A stretch of DNA of 64,000 nt, from NCBI RefSeq assembly GCF_017086465.1, contig NZ_CP070961.1, positions 1,922,001 to 1,986,000 of the forward strand. The letters run 5' to 3'. The stretch's first letter is position 1. Each line of letters starts with the position of its first letter. The notes below the pieces were generated by a model. That model saw only the letters and a program-made list of their open reading frames with translations, had not been told where the DNA came from and made no database searches. A program made the position numbers and the translations under genes. Below are positions 16,775 to 25,492 of the stretch, in pieces. Origin of the DNA: Nocardioides sp. zg-1228. GTDB taxonomy: Bacteria > Actinomycetota > Actinomycetes > Propionibacteriales > Nocardioidaceae.

Positions 16775-17650
16775 CTACGGCACGCTGGCGGCCTCCTCGC
16801 TGGGTGCCTCCACCTCGCCGTGCCGCGCCAGGCTGACCGCACCGCAGACCGAGAGCAGGAAGCCGGCGGCGGCGACCGGTCCCCAGCCGGCCCGCGTCTG
16901 GTCGCCGAGGAGGAAGAGCCCGACCAGCGCCGGCCCGACCGTCTCACCGACCACCAGCGGCGCGGTCGCCCGGGTGACGCTGCCGCGCTGCAGGGCGATC
17001 GAGTAGGTGAGCATGGCCACCCCGCCGGCGACCGCCAACGCATAGGTGGCCGGACTACGCAGCAGGGGTCCGACCTCGTCGAGGAGGTGCTCGGGGGAGA
17101 GGTCGCCCGGGAGGATCCGGGAGGCCACCGCGGTGACGCCGTACGCGAGGCCGGCGACAGCGCCCAGGGCGGTGGCGCCCGCCGCACCGCGGAGCCGGGC
17201 CAACGGGACCGCCGCCAGCCCGAGGAGCACGGCGGCGACCAACGTCCCCCACTGCTCGGCGCGGCTGACGTCCACGCTGCGGTCCTCGGTCGCCGAGACC
17301 CCGACCAGCACGAGGCCGGCGACCACGACGACCAGGCCGATCCTGTCGAGCCGGCGCAACGGCATCCGCAGGAAGACGGCGCCGAGGATGGCGGTGATCG
17401 CCAGGAAGCTCGCCACCACCGACTGGACGACGAAGAGCGGGAGGCTGCGCACCGCCACCAGGCTGAGCAGGAAGCCGAGCCCGTCGAGGCAGACGCCCAG
17501 CACGTACCGCCAGTTTCGCAGCAGTCGGACCAGCAGCCGGGGGTCCAGCCCTTCGACCGGGGCGGCGCTGCGGCTGGCGAGCGCCTGGAGGATCGAGGAC
17601 ACGCCGTAGCACCAGGCGGCCCCTGCTGCAGCGACCAGTCCCGCGAGCAC
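16775..17650 (-). CDS. EamA/DMT-like multi-pass membrane protein
   Basis: A 291-residue integral membrane protein with about nine to ten predicted helices in two halves, as in drug/metabolite-transporter (EamA-like) proteins. Several segments are clear: GLVAAAGAAWCYG, VVQSVVASFLAITAILGAVFL, IGLVVVVAGLVLVGV, and VGETVGPALVGLFLL. The GTG at 17650 is chosen because the first helix begins right there and TATCGT stands 6 nt upstream. The longer open frame upstream lacks family character. The substrate cannot be told. It converges with rpe. Confidence 0.82.
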   Translation of the reverse strand: MLAGLVAAAGAAWCYGVSSILQALASRSAAPVEGLDPRLLVRLLRNWRYVLGVCLDGLGFLLSLVAVRSLPLFVVQSVVASFLAITAILGAVFLRMPLRRLDRIGLVVVVAGLVLVGVSATEDRSVDVSRAEQWGTLVAAVLLGLAAVPLARLRGAAGATALGAVAGLAYGVTAVASRILPGDLSPEHLLDEVGPLLRSPATYALAVAGGVAMLTYSIALQRGSVTRATAPLVVGETVGPALVGLFLLGDQTRAGWGPVAAAGFLLSVCGAVSLARHGEVEAPSEEAASVP

Positions 17651-17709
17651 CCTGCCACGATAGCCCGACAGACTCTGGTCGCCCGGGGGTCCCTCGTGGA
17701 TCCTGACCA

Positions 17710-18330
17710 GATGCGGGGCATCGACGGGGAGGGGCCTCAGGAGGACCGGAGGCACTCCGCCTCCGTCCTCGACGGCTGGTTGCTCCCGGGCGGGTTCCGG
17801 GCCGACTGGCTGGCCGCTGCCACCTACGACCGCCGGGTCGGACTCTCGCTCTTCACGGGGCAGTTCACGCACCGCTCGACGCGGACGTCGACGTCGAGCG
17901 CGACTTCGTGCTCGCGTCGGTCCAGCGTGCGGTGCCCTCGGCCGGGCTCTCGGTGATCACGAACTTCTCCTCCGGCTACCACCACCGCGACGGGGGAGGG
18001 ACCGGATCCGGACGGACGGGGACCTGCCGGTCCTCGACCTGCGCGGCACGCCCGGGCCCGACCCGGAGCCGACGGTGAGTCCGCGGCGATGCCCTCCGGT
18101 GGTGGCGCTGGGCGCGGGGGTCGCCGTGGGCAGGTGGCGCGGGACTACGCGCTGGGGCCCCGGGAGGCCACGGCCGGAGGGGGTGCCGGAGGGGGTGCCG
18201 GATGAGGCGCCGGCTCAGGCGGCCCACCCGGCGCGCGTGCTGGCGCGCGTGCTGGCGTTGACCGGCACCCTGGCAGGGTCCTGTGCTCCGGCTTCGTCCT
18301 CGACTGGGTGCTGCGCGGGTTCGAGGGGAT
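17710..18330 (+). pseudogene. decayed LssY C-terminal-domain-like gene
   Basis: No intact gene lies between 17651 and 18451. Three successive frames on the plus strand read as one protein. GWLLPGGFRADWLAAATYDR and VGLSLFTGQFTHR run from 17771 in one frame. DADVDVERDFVLASVQ and VITNFSSGYHHRDG follow from 17878. IRTDGDLPVLDLRGTPGPD follows from about 18006. Each junction needs a 1-nt deletion. From memory, the string resembles actinobacterial LssY_C-domain membrane proteins. The N-terminal part is missing, and the continuation to about 18330 is less certain. Sequencing error is an alternative explanation. Confidence 0.5.
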
Positions 18331-18451
18331 GACTCACGTCGTGAGCGAGCTCGCGGCCGTGGGCGAGCCGTACGCGGTGCTCCTGCGCTCGGCCGACGGG
18401 CCGGTGAAGGGCGTGCCGGGCTCCTCGGGCTGGTGGCTCCGACGACGCGCG

Positions 18452-18823
18452 TCAGTGCAGGCCGCGGTCGTCGACCTGCTGGCTGCGCAGGTGCGAGCCG
18501 TGCCGCGTCTGCTCCTCCAGCCGCCGGTGGTCGGCCACCAGGGTCCCGCCCTCCAGCTCGTCGGCGCGCGCCTGCACCTGTTCGAGCCGCGTGATCCAGG
18601 AGTCGACCTCGCGGGCGACGTCGTCGAGCCGCGCGGCGGGCAGCACGATCGCGTCGCCCTCACTCCGCAGTCCGGGCTCGGCGGATGCCAGCCCGTCCAC
18701 CTCGTAGGTCGTCAGCGGCCGGGTCAGCCGGATCCGCACCGGGTAGGTCTCGCGGTCCACGTCCGCCGGGTCGACCGCGAGCTCGACGATCCCGAGTGCC
18801 GGCCTGTGCTTGCGTGTCGCCAT
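18452..18823 (-). CDS. hypothetical protein
   Basis: A 123-residue soluble protein, charged and without membrane segments. The first half resembles a small beta-rich domain (ELAVDPADVDRETYPVRIRL), followed by an amphipathic helix (ARLDDVAREVDSWITRLEQV) and a polar tail. I do not recognise it. The ATG at 18823 is preceded by GAGGGGACG, a good ribosome site. It borders the pseudogene region, so it could itself be a rarely conserved gene. Confidence 0.55.
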   Translation of the reverse strand: MATRKHRPALGIVELAVDPADVDRETYPVRIRLTRPLTTYEVDGLASAEPGLRSEGDAIVLPAARLDDVAREVDSWITRLEQVQARADELEGGTLVADHRRLEEQTRHGSHLRSQQVDDRGLH

Positions 18824-18895
18824 CTGCGTCGTCCCCTCACCGGGTCCGGGGTGGCCCCGTCCCTTCGAGTCGACCACCCGAGTCGGGGGACGTAC

Positions 18896-18913
18896 ATGGG
18901 GTCCGGACCCCAT
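18896..18913 (-). terminator. perfect 18-nt palindrome downstream of DUF5703 gene
   Basis: ATGGGGTCCGGACCCCAT is fully self-complementary and begins about 30 nt past the stop of the minus-strand DUF5703 gene. It may end that transcript, or be an operator for the next minus-strand gene, whose start is 70 nt further on. There is no T-tract. Confidence 0.4.
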
Positions 18914-18945
18914 CGACGTAGACCGAGGTCCGCGGTGCTGTCGGG

Positions 18946-19173
18946 TCAGCCGGCGAAGAGGGTGAGCCGCTGGCGGATGATCTTGCGGCGCAGCACCACG
19001 CGCCGCTTGCCGTCGTTGCCGATGCGGAGCCGGTCGAGCTCCCAGCCGCCGTGCTCGGCCCGCTCCACGAGCACCCGGGTCACCACGTTGCGGGAGAAGT
19101 CCTTGGGGAGCACGAGCGTCTCGAACTCCCACTCCACGCCACGCCCGGGCGGGCGGCGCTGGATCCTCGCCAT
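18946..19173 (-). CDS. DUF5703-family small protein
   Basis: A 75-residue basic protein matching the actinobacterial DUF5703 pattern: EWEFETLVLPKDFSRN in the first half, a WELDRLRIGNDGKRRVVLRR core, and a RKIIRQR end. Function unknown. The start has a strong site (AGGGAGAGAAG). It follows the aldo/keto reductase gene after 32 nt on the same strand, so the two are probably co-transcribed. Confidence 0.8.
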   Translation of the reverse strand: MARIQRRPPGRGVEWEFETLVLPKDFSRNVVTRVLVERAEHGGWELDRLRIGNDGKRRVVLRRKIIRQRLTLFAG

Positions 19174-19205
19174 GTCTTCTCTCCCTTCTCGCGGGGGGTG
19201 AGACG

Positions 19206-20153
19206 TCAGTCGGTGGACACGTCGTCGAGGGCCTCGACGATCTCCGGTGGCAGGGTCAGCTCCTCGGTGCCGAGAGCGCCGTCGAGCTGGGCGGCGGTGC
19301 GCGCGCCGACGATCGGTGCGGTGACCCCGGGGCGGTCGCGCACCCAGACGAGGGCGACCTCCAGCGGCGACCAGCCCAGTCCGTCGGCGGCGCGGGCGAC
19401 GGCCTCGACGATGCCGCGGGCCCGCTCGTCGAGGTAGGCGCCGACGAACCGGCCGAAGTGCTCGGTGGCGGCACGGGAGTCGGACGGGGTGCCGGTGCGG
19501 TACTTGCCCGTGAGCACGCCACGGCCCAGCGGCGACCAGGGCAGCACGCCGAGGCCGAGCGCCCGGGCCGCGGGCACGACCTCGTGCTCGACGTGCCGGT
19601 TGAGCAGCGAGTACTCCACCTGGGTGGAGGCCAGTGGCGTACGCCCGGGGACCGCGCGCTGCCAGGTGGCGGCCTGGGCCGTCTGCCAGCCGGTGTAGTT
19701 GGAGACCCCGACGTAGGACGCCCGGCCGGAGCTGACGGCGAGGTCGAGGGCGCTGAGGGTCTCCTCGAGCGGGGTCTCGTCGGTCCACACGTGGACCTGC
19801 CACAGGTCGACGTGGTCGACGCGCAGCCGCTTGAGCGAGGCGTCCAGTGCGGTCAGCAGGTGGCCGCGCGAGGTGTCGGTCACCCGCTCGCCGGTGCGGC
19901 GCGAGATGCCGGCCTTGGTGGCGAGCACCAGGTCCGCACGGGCGACGACGTCGCCGACGAGCGTGCCGATGAGCTCCTCGCTCGCACCGTCGCCGTAGCC
20001 GGCGGCCGTGTCGAGCAGGGTGCCGCCGGCCTCGGCGAACGCGACGAGCTGGTCGCGTGCCTCGTGCTCGTCGGTGTCACGGCCCCAGGTCATGGTGCCG
20101 AGGCCGAGCCGGGAGACCTTGAGCCCGGTCGCGCCGAGGGAACGCTGCTGCAT
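19206..20153 (-). CDS. aldo/keto reductase
   Basis: A 315-residue NADPH-dependent oxidoreductase with the (beta/alpha)8 AKR fold. Seen are LGLGTMTWGRDTDEHEA, the catalytic Asp-Tyr region LLDTAAGYGDGASEELIG (Asp near 50, Tyr near 55), the Lys in LVLATKAGI, the His in LWQVHVWT, and the cofactor end PIVGARTAAQLDGAL. TACCCT precedes the ATG by 7 nt on the minus strand, suggesting a leaderless transcript. The substrate is unknown. Confidence 0.92.
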   Translation of the reverse strand: MQQRSLGATGLKVSRLGLGTMTWGRDTDEHEARDQLVAFAEAGGTLLDTAAGYGDGASEELIGTLVGDVVARADLVLATKAGISRRTGERVTDTSRGHLLTALDASLKRLRVDHVDLWQVHVWTDETPLEETLSALDLAVSSGRASYVGVSNYTGWQTAQAATWQRAVPGRTPLASTQVEYSLLNRHVEHEVVPAARALGLGVLPWSPLGRGVLTGKYRTGTPSDSRAATEHFGRFVGAYLDERARGIVEAVARAADGLGWSPLEVALVWVRDRPGVTAPIVGARTAAQLDGALGTEELTLPPEIVEALDDVSTD

Positions 20154-20217
20154 GGGGGTGAGGGTAGCCACGGGTGGTGCGCGGATCACACCTGACTCGC
20201 CCGTAGGCTCGTCCCCC

Positions 20218-21042
20218 GTGACCGATCTCCTCAAGGCCGTGGTCCTCGGCGTGATCCAGGGACTGACCGAGTTCCTCCCGATCTCGAGCAGCGCCCACCT
20301 GCGCATCTACCCCGAGCTCTTCGGTTGGGGCGACCCGGGAGCCGCCTTCACCGCCGTCATCCAGATCGGCACCGAGCTGGCCGTGCTCATCTACTTCCGC
20401 AAGGACATCTGGCGGATCGGCAACGCCTGGGTGCGCTCGCTGTTCAAGGCCGAGTACCGCGGCAGCTTGGACGCGCGGATGGGCTGGTTCATCATCGTCG
20501 GCTCCCTGCCGATCGTGGTCCTCGGCGTGCTGCTCAAGGACGTCATCGAGCGCGACTTCCGCAACCTGTGGATCATCGGCTGCACGCTGATCGTGATGGG
20601 TGTCGTGCTGGGCGTCGCCGACCGCGTCGGACGCACCGACCGGCCGCTGCGCAAGCTGACGCTCAAGGACGCGCTGCTGATGGGGGGCGCCCAGGCGCTC
20701 GCCCTGATCCCCGGGGTCTCCCGCTCCGGCGCCACCATCTCGATGGGCCGCCTCCTCGGCTTCGAGCGCGAGGCCGCGACCCGGTTCGCCTTCCTGCTCG
20801 CCATCCCCGCCGTCGTCGGCGCCGGGCTGTTCGAGCTGAAGGAGATCCCCCACGGGCACAACGACTTCGGCTGGGGACCGACCCTCACCGCGACGGTCGT
20901 CTCCTTCGTCGTCGGCTACGCCGCCATCGCCTGGCTGCTGCGCTACGTCAGCACCCGCTCCTACACGCCGTTCGTGGTCTACCGCATCCTGCTGGGCGCC
21001 GGCACGCTGATCCTGCTCGGCGCCGGGGTGCTGGCCGCCTGA
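20218..21042 (+). CDS. uppP: undecaprenyl-diphosphate phosphatase (UppP/BacA)
   Basis: A 274-residue multi-pass membrane enzyme that recycles the lipid carrier of cell-wall synthesis by dephosphorylating undecaprenyl diphosphate. The two active-site motifs are intact: GLTEFLPISSSAHL near residue 15 and PGVSRSGATISMGR near residue 165. About seven to eight hydrophobic helices can be traced. The GTG at 20218 follows TAGGCT (20204-20209) by 8 nt. It diverges from the aldo/keto reductase gene. Confidence 0.95.
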   Translation: MTDLLKAVVLGVIQGLTEFLPISSSAHLRIYPELFGWGDPGAAFTAVIQIGTELAVLIYFRKDIWRIGNAWVRSLFKAEYRGSLDARMGWFIIVGSLPIVVLGVLLKDVIERDFRNLWIIGCTLIVMGVVLGVADRVGRTDRPLRKLTLKDALLMGGAQALALIPGVSRSGATISMGRLLGFEREAATRFAFLLAIPAVVGAGLFELKEIPHGHNDFGWGPTLTATVVSFVVGYAAIAWLLRYVSTRSYTPFVVYRILLGAGTLILLGAGVLAA

Positions 21043-21064
21043 CCGGGTCGGGTCACCGGACGGG

Positions 21065-22042
21065 TCACAGCCAGCCGGACCGCTTGAACCAGACGATGAG
21101 AACGATCGCGGAGCCGACCATGAGCAGCAGCGCGAACGGGTAGCCGTAGGTCCACTGCAGCTCGGGCATGTGGGTGAAGTTCATCCCGTAGATCCCGGCG
21201 ATCAGGGTGGGGACCACGATCACCGCTGCCCCGGCGGAGATCTTGCGCATGTCGTCGTTCTGCTGCACCGAGATGCGGGCGGTGTGCGCGTCGAAGGCCG
21301 TCGACAGCAGGGCGTCGAGGTTGTCGACCACCTCGGCGACGCGTTGCAGGTGGTCGACGACGTCGCGGAAGTAGGTGGCGGTCTCGGCCGTGATCCGGTC
21401 GTCGCCACCCGCCTCGAGCTGGCGCATCGGCTCGCGGAGCGGGAGCACGGCGCGCCGGACCTCGGCGATCTCGCGCTTGAGGACGTAGATGCGGGAGGAG
21501 TCGTCGGTGCGCATGGCGGAGAACACCGAGGCCTCGACCTCGTCGACGTCCTCCTCCAACGACGCGCCCACGCGCTCGTACTCGTCGACGACCCGGTCGC
21601 AGATGGCGTAGAGCACCGCCATCGGCCCGTGCTCGAGCACGGTCGCCCGGCGCTCGAGGTCGCGGCGCGCGTCGGCGAGGTCGAGGCCCAGGCCGTGGCG
21701 GACGGTCACCACGAAGTCCGCGCCGACGAAGACGTTGATCTCGCCGGTCTCGACCGCGTCGTCCTCGTCGACGTACCACAGCGTCTTGAGCACGAGGAAC
21801 AACGTGTCGCCGTAGCGCTCGAGCTTGGGCCGCTGGTGGGAGTCGCCGGCGTCCTCGACCGCGAGCGGGTGGAGGTCGAACTCCTTGGCGACGCGCTCGA
21901 GCTCCTCGGGGCTCGGGTCGTGCATGCCGATCCACTGGAAGTCGCCGGAGTCGCACGGCACCCGGGCGATGCCCAGGCTCTGGTCCTCGCCGCCGAGCGG
22001 GACCCGCCTGCCCTGGTGGTAGTACGCGTTGTCGACGATCAC
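21065..22042 (-). CDS. corA: CorA-type magnesium/cobalt transporter
   Basis: A 325-residue CorA-family channel. A long cytoplasmic N-terminal domain with charged helices is followed by two C-terminal membrane helices (VIVVPTLIAGIYGMNF and the LLMVGSAIVLIVWF end). The signature GMN, which forms the pore entrance, is present near residue 283. The C-terminus KRSGWL is basic, as usual. The GTG is preceded by TAGCCT at 6 nt on the minus strand. It converges with uppP and diverges from the phosphatase gene. Confidence 0.93.
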   Translation of the reverse strand: MIVDNAYYHQGRRVPLGGEDQSLGIARVPCDSGDFQWIGMHDPSPEELERVAKEFDLHPLAVEDAGDSHQRPKLERYGDTLFLVLKTLWYVDEDDAVETGEINVFVGADFVVTVRHGLGLDLADARRDLERRATVLEHGPMAVLYAICDRVVDEYERVGASLEEDVDEVEASVFSAMRTDDSSRIYVLKREIAEVRRAVLPLREPMRQLEAGGDDRITAETATYFRDVVDHLQRVAEVVDNLDALLSTAFDAHTARISVQQNDDMRKISAGAAVIVVPTLIAGIYGMNFTHMPELQWTYGYPFALLLMVGSAIVLIVWFKRSGWL

Positions 22043-22048
22043 CCCTCG

Positions 22049-22067
22049 AGGCTAGTCCCACTAGCCT
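22049..22067. promoter_or_regulatory. divergent -10 elements of corA and the phosphatase gene
   Basis: TAGCCT occurs once on each strand: plus 22062-22067, and minus 22054-22049. They end 7 and 6 nt before the respective start codons. The arrangement is nearly palindromic in the 32-nt gap and predicts two leaderless transcripts. Confidence 0.55.
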
Positions 22068-22074
22068 CGGGTGC

Positions 22075-22797
22075 ATGCCCACCGTGATCCTCGTGCGCCA
22101 CGGCCGGTCGACGGCCAACGCGACCGGCGTCCTGGCCGGACGACAGCCCGGCGTCCACCTCGACGAGACCGGACTGCGGCAGGCGGTCGCGGTCGGCGAG
22201 CGGTTGGCGGGCGTACGCCTCGCCGCGGCGGTGACCAGCCCGCTCGAGCGGTGCCGCGAGACGTGTCGCGAGATCACCCGGCGCCAGGCGAGCCCGCTGC
22301 GCGCGGGCACCGACAAGCAGCTGTCCGAGTGCGACTACGGCGACTGGCAGGGGCGTCCCCTCAAGGACCTCGCCAAGGAGAGGCTCTGGACGACCGTCCA
22401 GGCCCAGCCGTCGGCGGCGACGTTCCCGGGCGGGGAGTCGATGCGGGCGATGCAGGACCGAGCGGTGGCCGCAGTCCGGCGCCACGACGCGCGGGTCGCG
22501 GCCGAGCACGGCGAGGACGCCGTGTGGGTCGCGGTGAGCCACGGCGACGTCATCAAGTCCATCCTCGCCGACGCGCTGGGCACCCACCTCGACCTCTTCC
22601 AGCGCATCCACGTCGACCCGGCCTCGGTGTCGGTCGTGCGCTACACCGAGTCGCGTCCCTTCGTCATCGGCACCAACACCCATGCCGGCGACCTCGCCTG
22701 GCTGACCCCGCCGCCGAAGTCACGGCGAGCCCCGCGGGGCCGACGCGCGGACGCCGAGGTGGGTGGAGGCGCAGGCCCCCAGACGGACGGGTCCTAG
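22075..22797 (+). CDS. histidine phosphatase family protein (phosphomutase-like)
   Basis: A 240-residue member of the histidine phosphatase (phosphoglycerate-mutase-like) superfamily. The catalytic LVRHGRST motif lies at residues 6-13, with the second-site segment ECDYGDWQG and the His of VAVSHGDVIKSIL. It resembles the actinobacterial MSMEG_4193-type putative phosphomutases found beside DUF3090 and mshC genes. The real substrate is unknown. TAGCCT lies 7 nt before the ATG. Its stop codon TAG is also the first part of the -10 of the next gene. Confidence 0.88.
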   Translation: MPTVILVRHGRSTANATGVLAGRQPGVHLDETGLRQAVAVGERLAGVRLAAAVTSPLERCRETCREITRRQASPLRAGTDKQLSECDYGDWQGRPLKDLAKERLWTTVQAQPSAATFPGGESMRAMQDRAVAAVRRHDARVAAEHGEDAVWVAVSHGDVIKSILADALGTHLDLFQRIHVDPASVSVVRYTESRPFVIGTNTHAGDLAWLTPPPKSRRAPRGRRADAEVGGGAGPQTDGS

Positions 22798-22807
22798 GGT
22801 GAGTGAC

Positions 22808-23392
22808 ATGCCCGTCGTGCACCGCTTCGACCCGCCCGAGCGCTTCGTCGCCGGCACCGTTGGCGAGCCCGGCCAGCGGACGTTCTTCCTCCAGGCGCGT
22901 GACGGCGCGCGGCTGGTGAGCGTCTCGCTGGAGAAGCAGCAGGTGCAGGCGCTCGCCGAGCGCATCGACGAGCTGCTCGACGAGCTGATGCGGGCCGTCG
23001 GGGGAGACGTGCTCATCCCGGCGATCGCCCCGCGGGACATGACCGACACCCAGCCCCTCGAGCAGCCGATCGAGGAGGAGTTCCGCGCCGGCACGATGAC
23101 GCTGTCGTGGGACGGCGCCGCCGAGCGCGTGGTGATCGAGGTGTTCCCGTTCACCGAGGCCGCGGTGGTCTCGCCCGAGCAGCTCCAGGAGGGCCTCGAG
23201 GAGCTGCTCGAGCCCGATCCGGAGGAGATCTTCCTGGTCCGCCTCACCGCCGCCGCCGCCCGTTCGTTCGTGGAGAGGGCGCTGTCGGTGATCGGCGCCG
23301 GTCGCCCCGACTGCCCGTTCTGCGGGGAGCCCGTCGACCCGGACGGGCACCTGTGCGTGCGTGCCAACGGCTTCCGGCGCCGTGATCCCTGA
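22808..23392 (+). CDS. DUF3090-family protein
   Basis: A 194-residue protein of the actinobacterial DUF3090 family. The opening HRFDPPERFVAGTVGEPGQR is typical. Acidic central strands follow, and the C-terminus carries a Cys pattern CPFCGEPVDPDGHLC that probably binds zinc. Function unknown. The ATG stands 7 nt after TAGGGT (22795-22800), so a leaderless transcript begins even though the upstream gene is only 10 nt away. The next gene overlaps its end. Confidence 0.9.
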   Translation: MPVVHRFDPPERFVAGTVGEPGQRTFFLQARDGARLVSVSLEKQQVQALAERIDELLDELMRAVGGDVLIPAIAPRDMTDTQPLEQPIEEEFRAGTMTLSWDGAAERVVIEVFPFTEAAVVSPEQLQEGLEELLEPDPEEIFLVRLTAAAARSFVERALSVIGAGRPDCPFCGEPVDPDGHLCVRANGFRRRDP

Positions 23393-24158
23393 CCTGCCCG
23401 AGGGCTTCCCCACCGGGGAGCTGACGCTCCACGGACGGGTGCTGCCGGCCTCCAACGCGACCTTCGTCGGCGAGGTCGACGGCGTGCGGGTGGTCTACAA
23501 GCCGATCGCGGGGGAGCGGCCTCTCTGGGACTTCCCCGACGGCACGCTGGCCGCGCGCGAGGTGGCTGCGTACGCCGTCTCGGAGGCGCTGGGCTGGGAC
23601 GTCGTGCCGCCCACGGTCCTGCGCGAGGGGCCGCACGGGCCTGGCATGGTGCAGCTGTGGCGCGACGAGGTGCCTGACGCCTCGCCCGTCGACATCGTCG
23701 GCGAGGGGGAGGTGCCGCCCGGCTACCGCCACGTCTTCGACGGCCTCGACGCCCACGACCGGGCCGTGTCGCTGGTGCACGAGGACAGCGACCCCCTGCG
23801 CCGCATGGCGCTCTTCGACGTGGTCGTCAACAACGCCGACCGCAAGGGCGGACACGTCCTCCCCATGCCCGACGGGCACCGCCACGGCGTCGACCACGGG
23901 TTGACCTTCCACGTGGAGCACAAGCTGCGCACCGTGCTGTGGGGCTTCGTCGGCGAGCCGATCAGCCCCGACGAGGCCGACGGCCTGCGCCGACTCGCTG
24001 CCGCGCTCGACGGCGCGCTCGGGGCTGTCCTCTCGGGCCTCCTGGTCGACGACGAGGTGGCGACCACCGTGCGGCGGGTCGCCCGGCTCCTCGCCGCGGG
24101 CGAGTTCCCCGGCCCCGCGTCGTCGGCGTACCCCGTCATCCCCTGGCCGCCGTTCTGA
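23382..24158 (+). CDS. SCO1664-type protein with PI3/4-kinase-like motifs
   Basis: A 258-residue cytoplasmic protein of the actinobacterial SCO1664 family (conserved next to mshC in Streptomyces too). Kinase-fold features can be read: a likely ATP-binding Lys in VVYKPIAGERPLWDF, a catalytic-loop-like FDVVVNNADRKGGH, and a metal-binding-like GVDHGLTFH. This matches phosphatidylinositol-kinase-like proteins, but the substrate is unknown. The GTG at 23382 is used; a GTG at 23361 would add seven residues and overlap DUF3090 by 32 nt. Confidence 0.85.
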   Translation: MIPDLPEGFPTGELTLHGRVLPASNATFVGEVDGVRVVYKPIAGERPLWDFPDGTLAAREVAAYAVSEALGWDVVPPTVLREGPHGPGMVQLWRDEVPDASPVDIVGEGEVPPGYRHVFDGLDAHDRAVSLVHEDSDPLRRMALFDVVVNNADRKGGHVLPMPDGHRHGVDHGLTFHVEHKLRTVLWGFVGEPISPDEADGLRRLAAALDGALGAVLSGLLVDDEVATTVRRVARLLAAGEFPGPASSAYPVIPWPPF

Positions 24159-24221
24159 GCCGAGCAGCCCCGACAGAGGCGCGCCGCGGGCCGCTCACGA
24201 CCGGCGGATAGGCTGCGCGGC

Positions 24222-25460
24222 ATGCGCGCCTGGTCGTCCCCCGACGTTCCCATCCTGCCCGTGACGGGCCCCGTCGTGCGGGTGCACGACACGGCGAGCG
24301 ACTCCCTGGTCGAGACCCGGCCCGACGGTGCGGCGCGGATGTACGTCTGCGGCATCACCCCCTACGACGCCACCCACATGGGCCACGCCGCCACCTACGT
24401 GGGCTTCGACCTGCTCAACCGTGCGTGGCGCAACGCCGGGCACGAGGTGAGCTACGTCCAGAACGTCACCGACGTCGACGACCCGCTGCTCGAGCGCGCC
24501 GCGAAGGTCGGGGTCGACTGGGCAGATCTCGCCCTGCGCGAGACCCAGCTGTTCCGGGAGGACATGGAGGCCCTGCGGGTCCTGCCGCCGGCCCACTACA
24601 CCGGAGCGGTCGAGTCGATCCCCGAGGTCGTCGCGCTGATCCAGCGCCTCGGCGAGGCCGGCGCGGTCTACCGCGTCGAGGACGACCTCTACTTCTCGGT
24701 CGGCGCCGACGACACGTTCGGCTCGGTGTCGCGCCTCGACCGCGACGCCATGCTCGCGATCTTCGCCGAGCGCGGCGGCGACCCCGACCGCGAGGGCAAG
24801 AAGGACCCGCTCGACTGCGTGCTGTGGCGTGCCGAGCGTCCGGGCGAGCCCTCGTGGGACAGCCCGTGGGGTCCGGGCCGACCGGGCTGGCACGTCGAGT
24901 GCTCCGCGATCGCGCTCGACCACCTCGGCGCCGCGTTCGACGTCCAGGGCGGCGGCAGCGACCTGGCCTTCCCGCACCACGAGATGTCGGCGGGTCACGC
25001 CCAGGTTGCGCACCCCGGTGAGCCGTTCGCCCGGGCCTACGCCCACGCCGGCATGGTCGCCTACGACGGCGAGAAGATGTCGAAGTCGCGCGGCAACCTC
25101 GTCTTCGTCTCCGCGCTCCGCAGGAGCGACGTCGACCCGATGGCGATCCGCCTCGCGCTGCTGCGCCACCACTACCGCAGTGACTGGGAGTGGACCGACG
25201 ACCAGCTGTGGGACGCCGTCGACACCCTCGGCACCTGGCGCCGGGCACTGGCGCTGGGCGCCGGCGCACCCTCGGCGCCCGTCGTCACCGCCGTCCTCGA
25301 TGCGCTGGCCGACGACCTCGACGCGCCGTCGGCGGTCGCCGCCGTGCAGGAGTGGGTCGAGTCGACGCTCGGCACCACCGGGCTCGCCGACACCTCTGAC
25401 CCGGAGGCCGCGGCGACCGTGCACCGCCTCCTCGACGCCGCGCTCGGCCTGTCGCTCTGA
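24222..25460 (+). CDS. mshC: mycothiol ligase MshC (Cys:GlcN-Ins ligase)
   Basis: A 412-residue ATP-dependent ligase that joins Cys to glucosaminyl-inositol in mycothiol synthesis. It is derived from cysteinyl-tRNA synthetase. The zinc Cys in [16 protein letters not shown] is followed by the HIGH-like motif THMGH. The WHVECSAI site and the KMSKS loop ([11 protein letters not shown] near residue 290) are intact. The tRNA-binding C-terminal domain of CysRS is absent, as expected for MshC. TAGGCT (24209-24214) ends 7 nt before the ATG. Confidence 0.96.
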   Translation: MRAWSSPDVPILPVTGPVVRVHDTASDSLVETRPDGAARMYVCGITPYDATHMGHAATYVGFDLLNRAWRNAGHEVSYVQNVTDVDDPLLERAAKVGVDWADLALRETQLFREDMEALRVLPPAHYTGAVESIPEVVALIQRLGEAGAVYRVEDDLYFSVGADDTFGSVSRLDRDAMLAIFAERGGDPDREGKKDPLDCVLWRAERPGEPSWDSPWGPGRPGWHVECSAIALDHLGAAFDVQGGGSDLAFPHHEMSAGHAQVAHPGEPFARAYAHAGMVAYDGEKMSKSRGNLVFVSALRRSDVDPMAIRLALLRHHYRSDWEWTDDQLWDAVDTLGTWRRALALGAGAPSAPVVTAVLDALADDLDAPSAVAAVQEWVESTLGTTGLADTSDPEAAATVHRLLDAALGLSL

Positions 25461-25492
25461 CGTACGCCGCGCGCGGCGCCCGGTCAGTCGGG

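Noticed and set aside
15556..17721. A 721-codon minus-strand open frame across rpe and the EamA-like gene
   Set aside because: Only its last 76 codons have a plausible start with a promoter; the rest is antisense to rpe or out of frame with the membrane protein.
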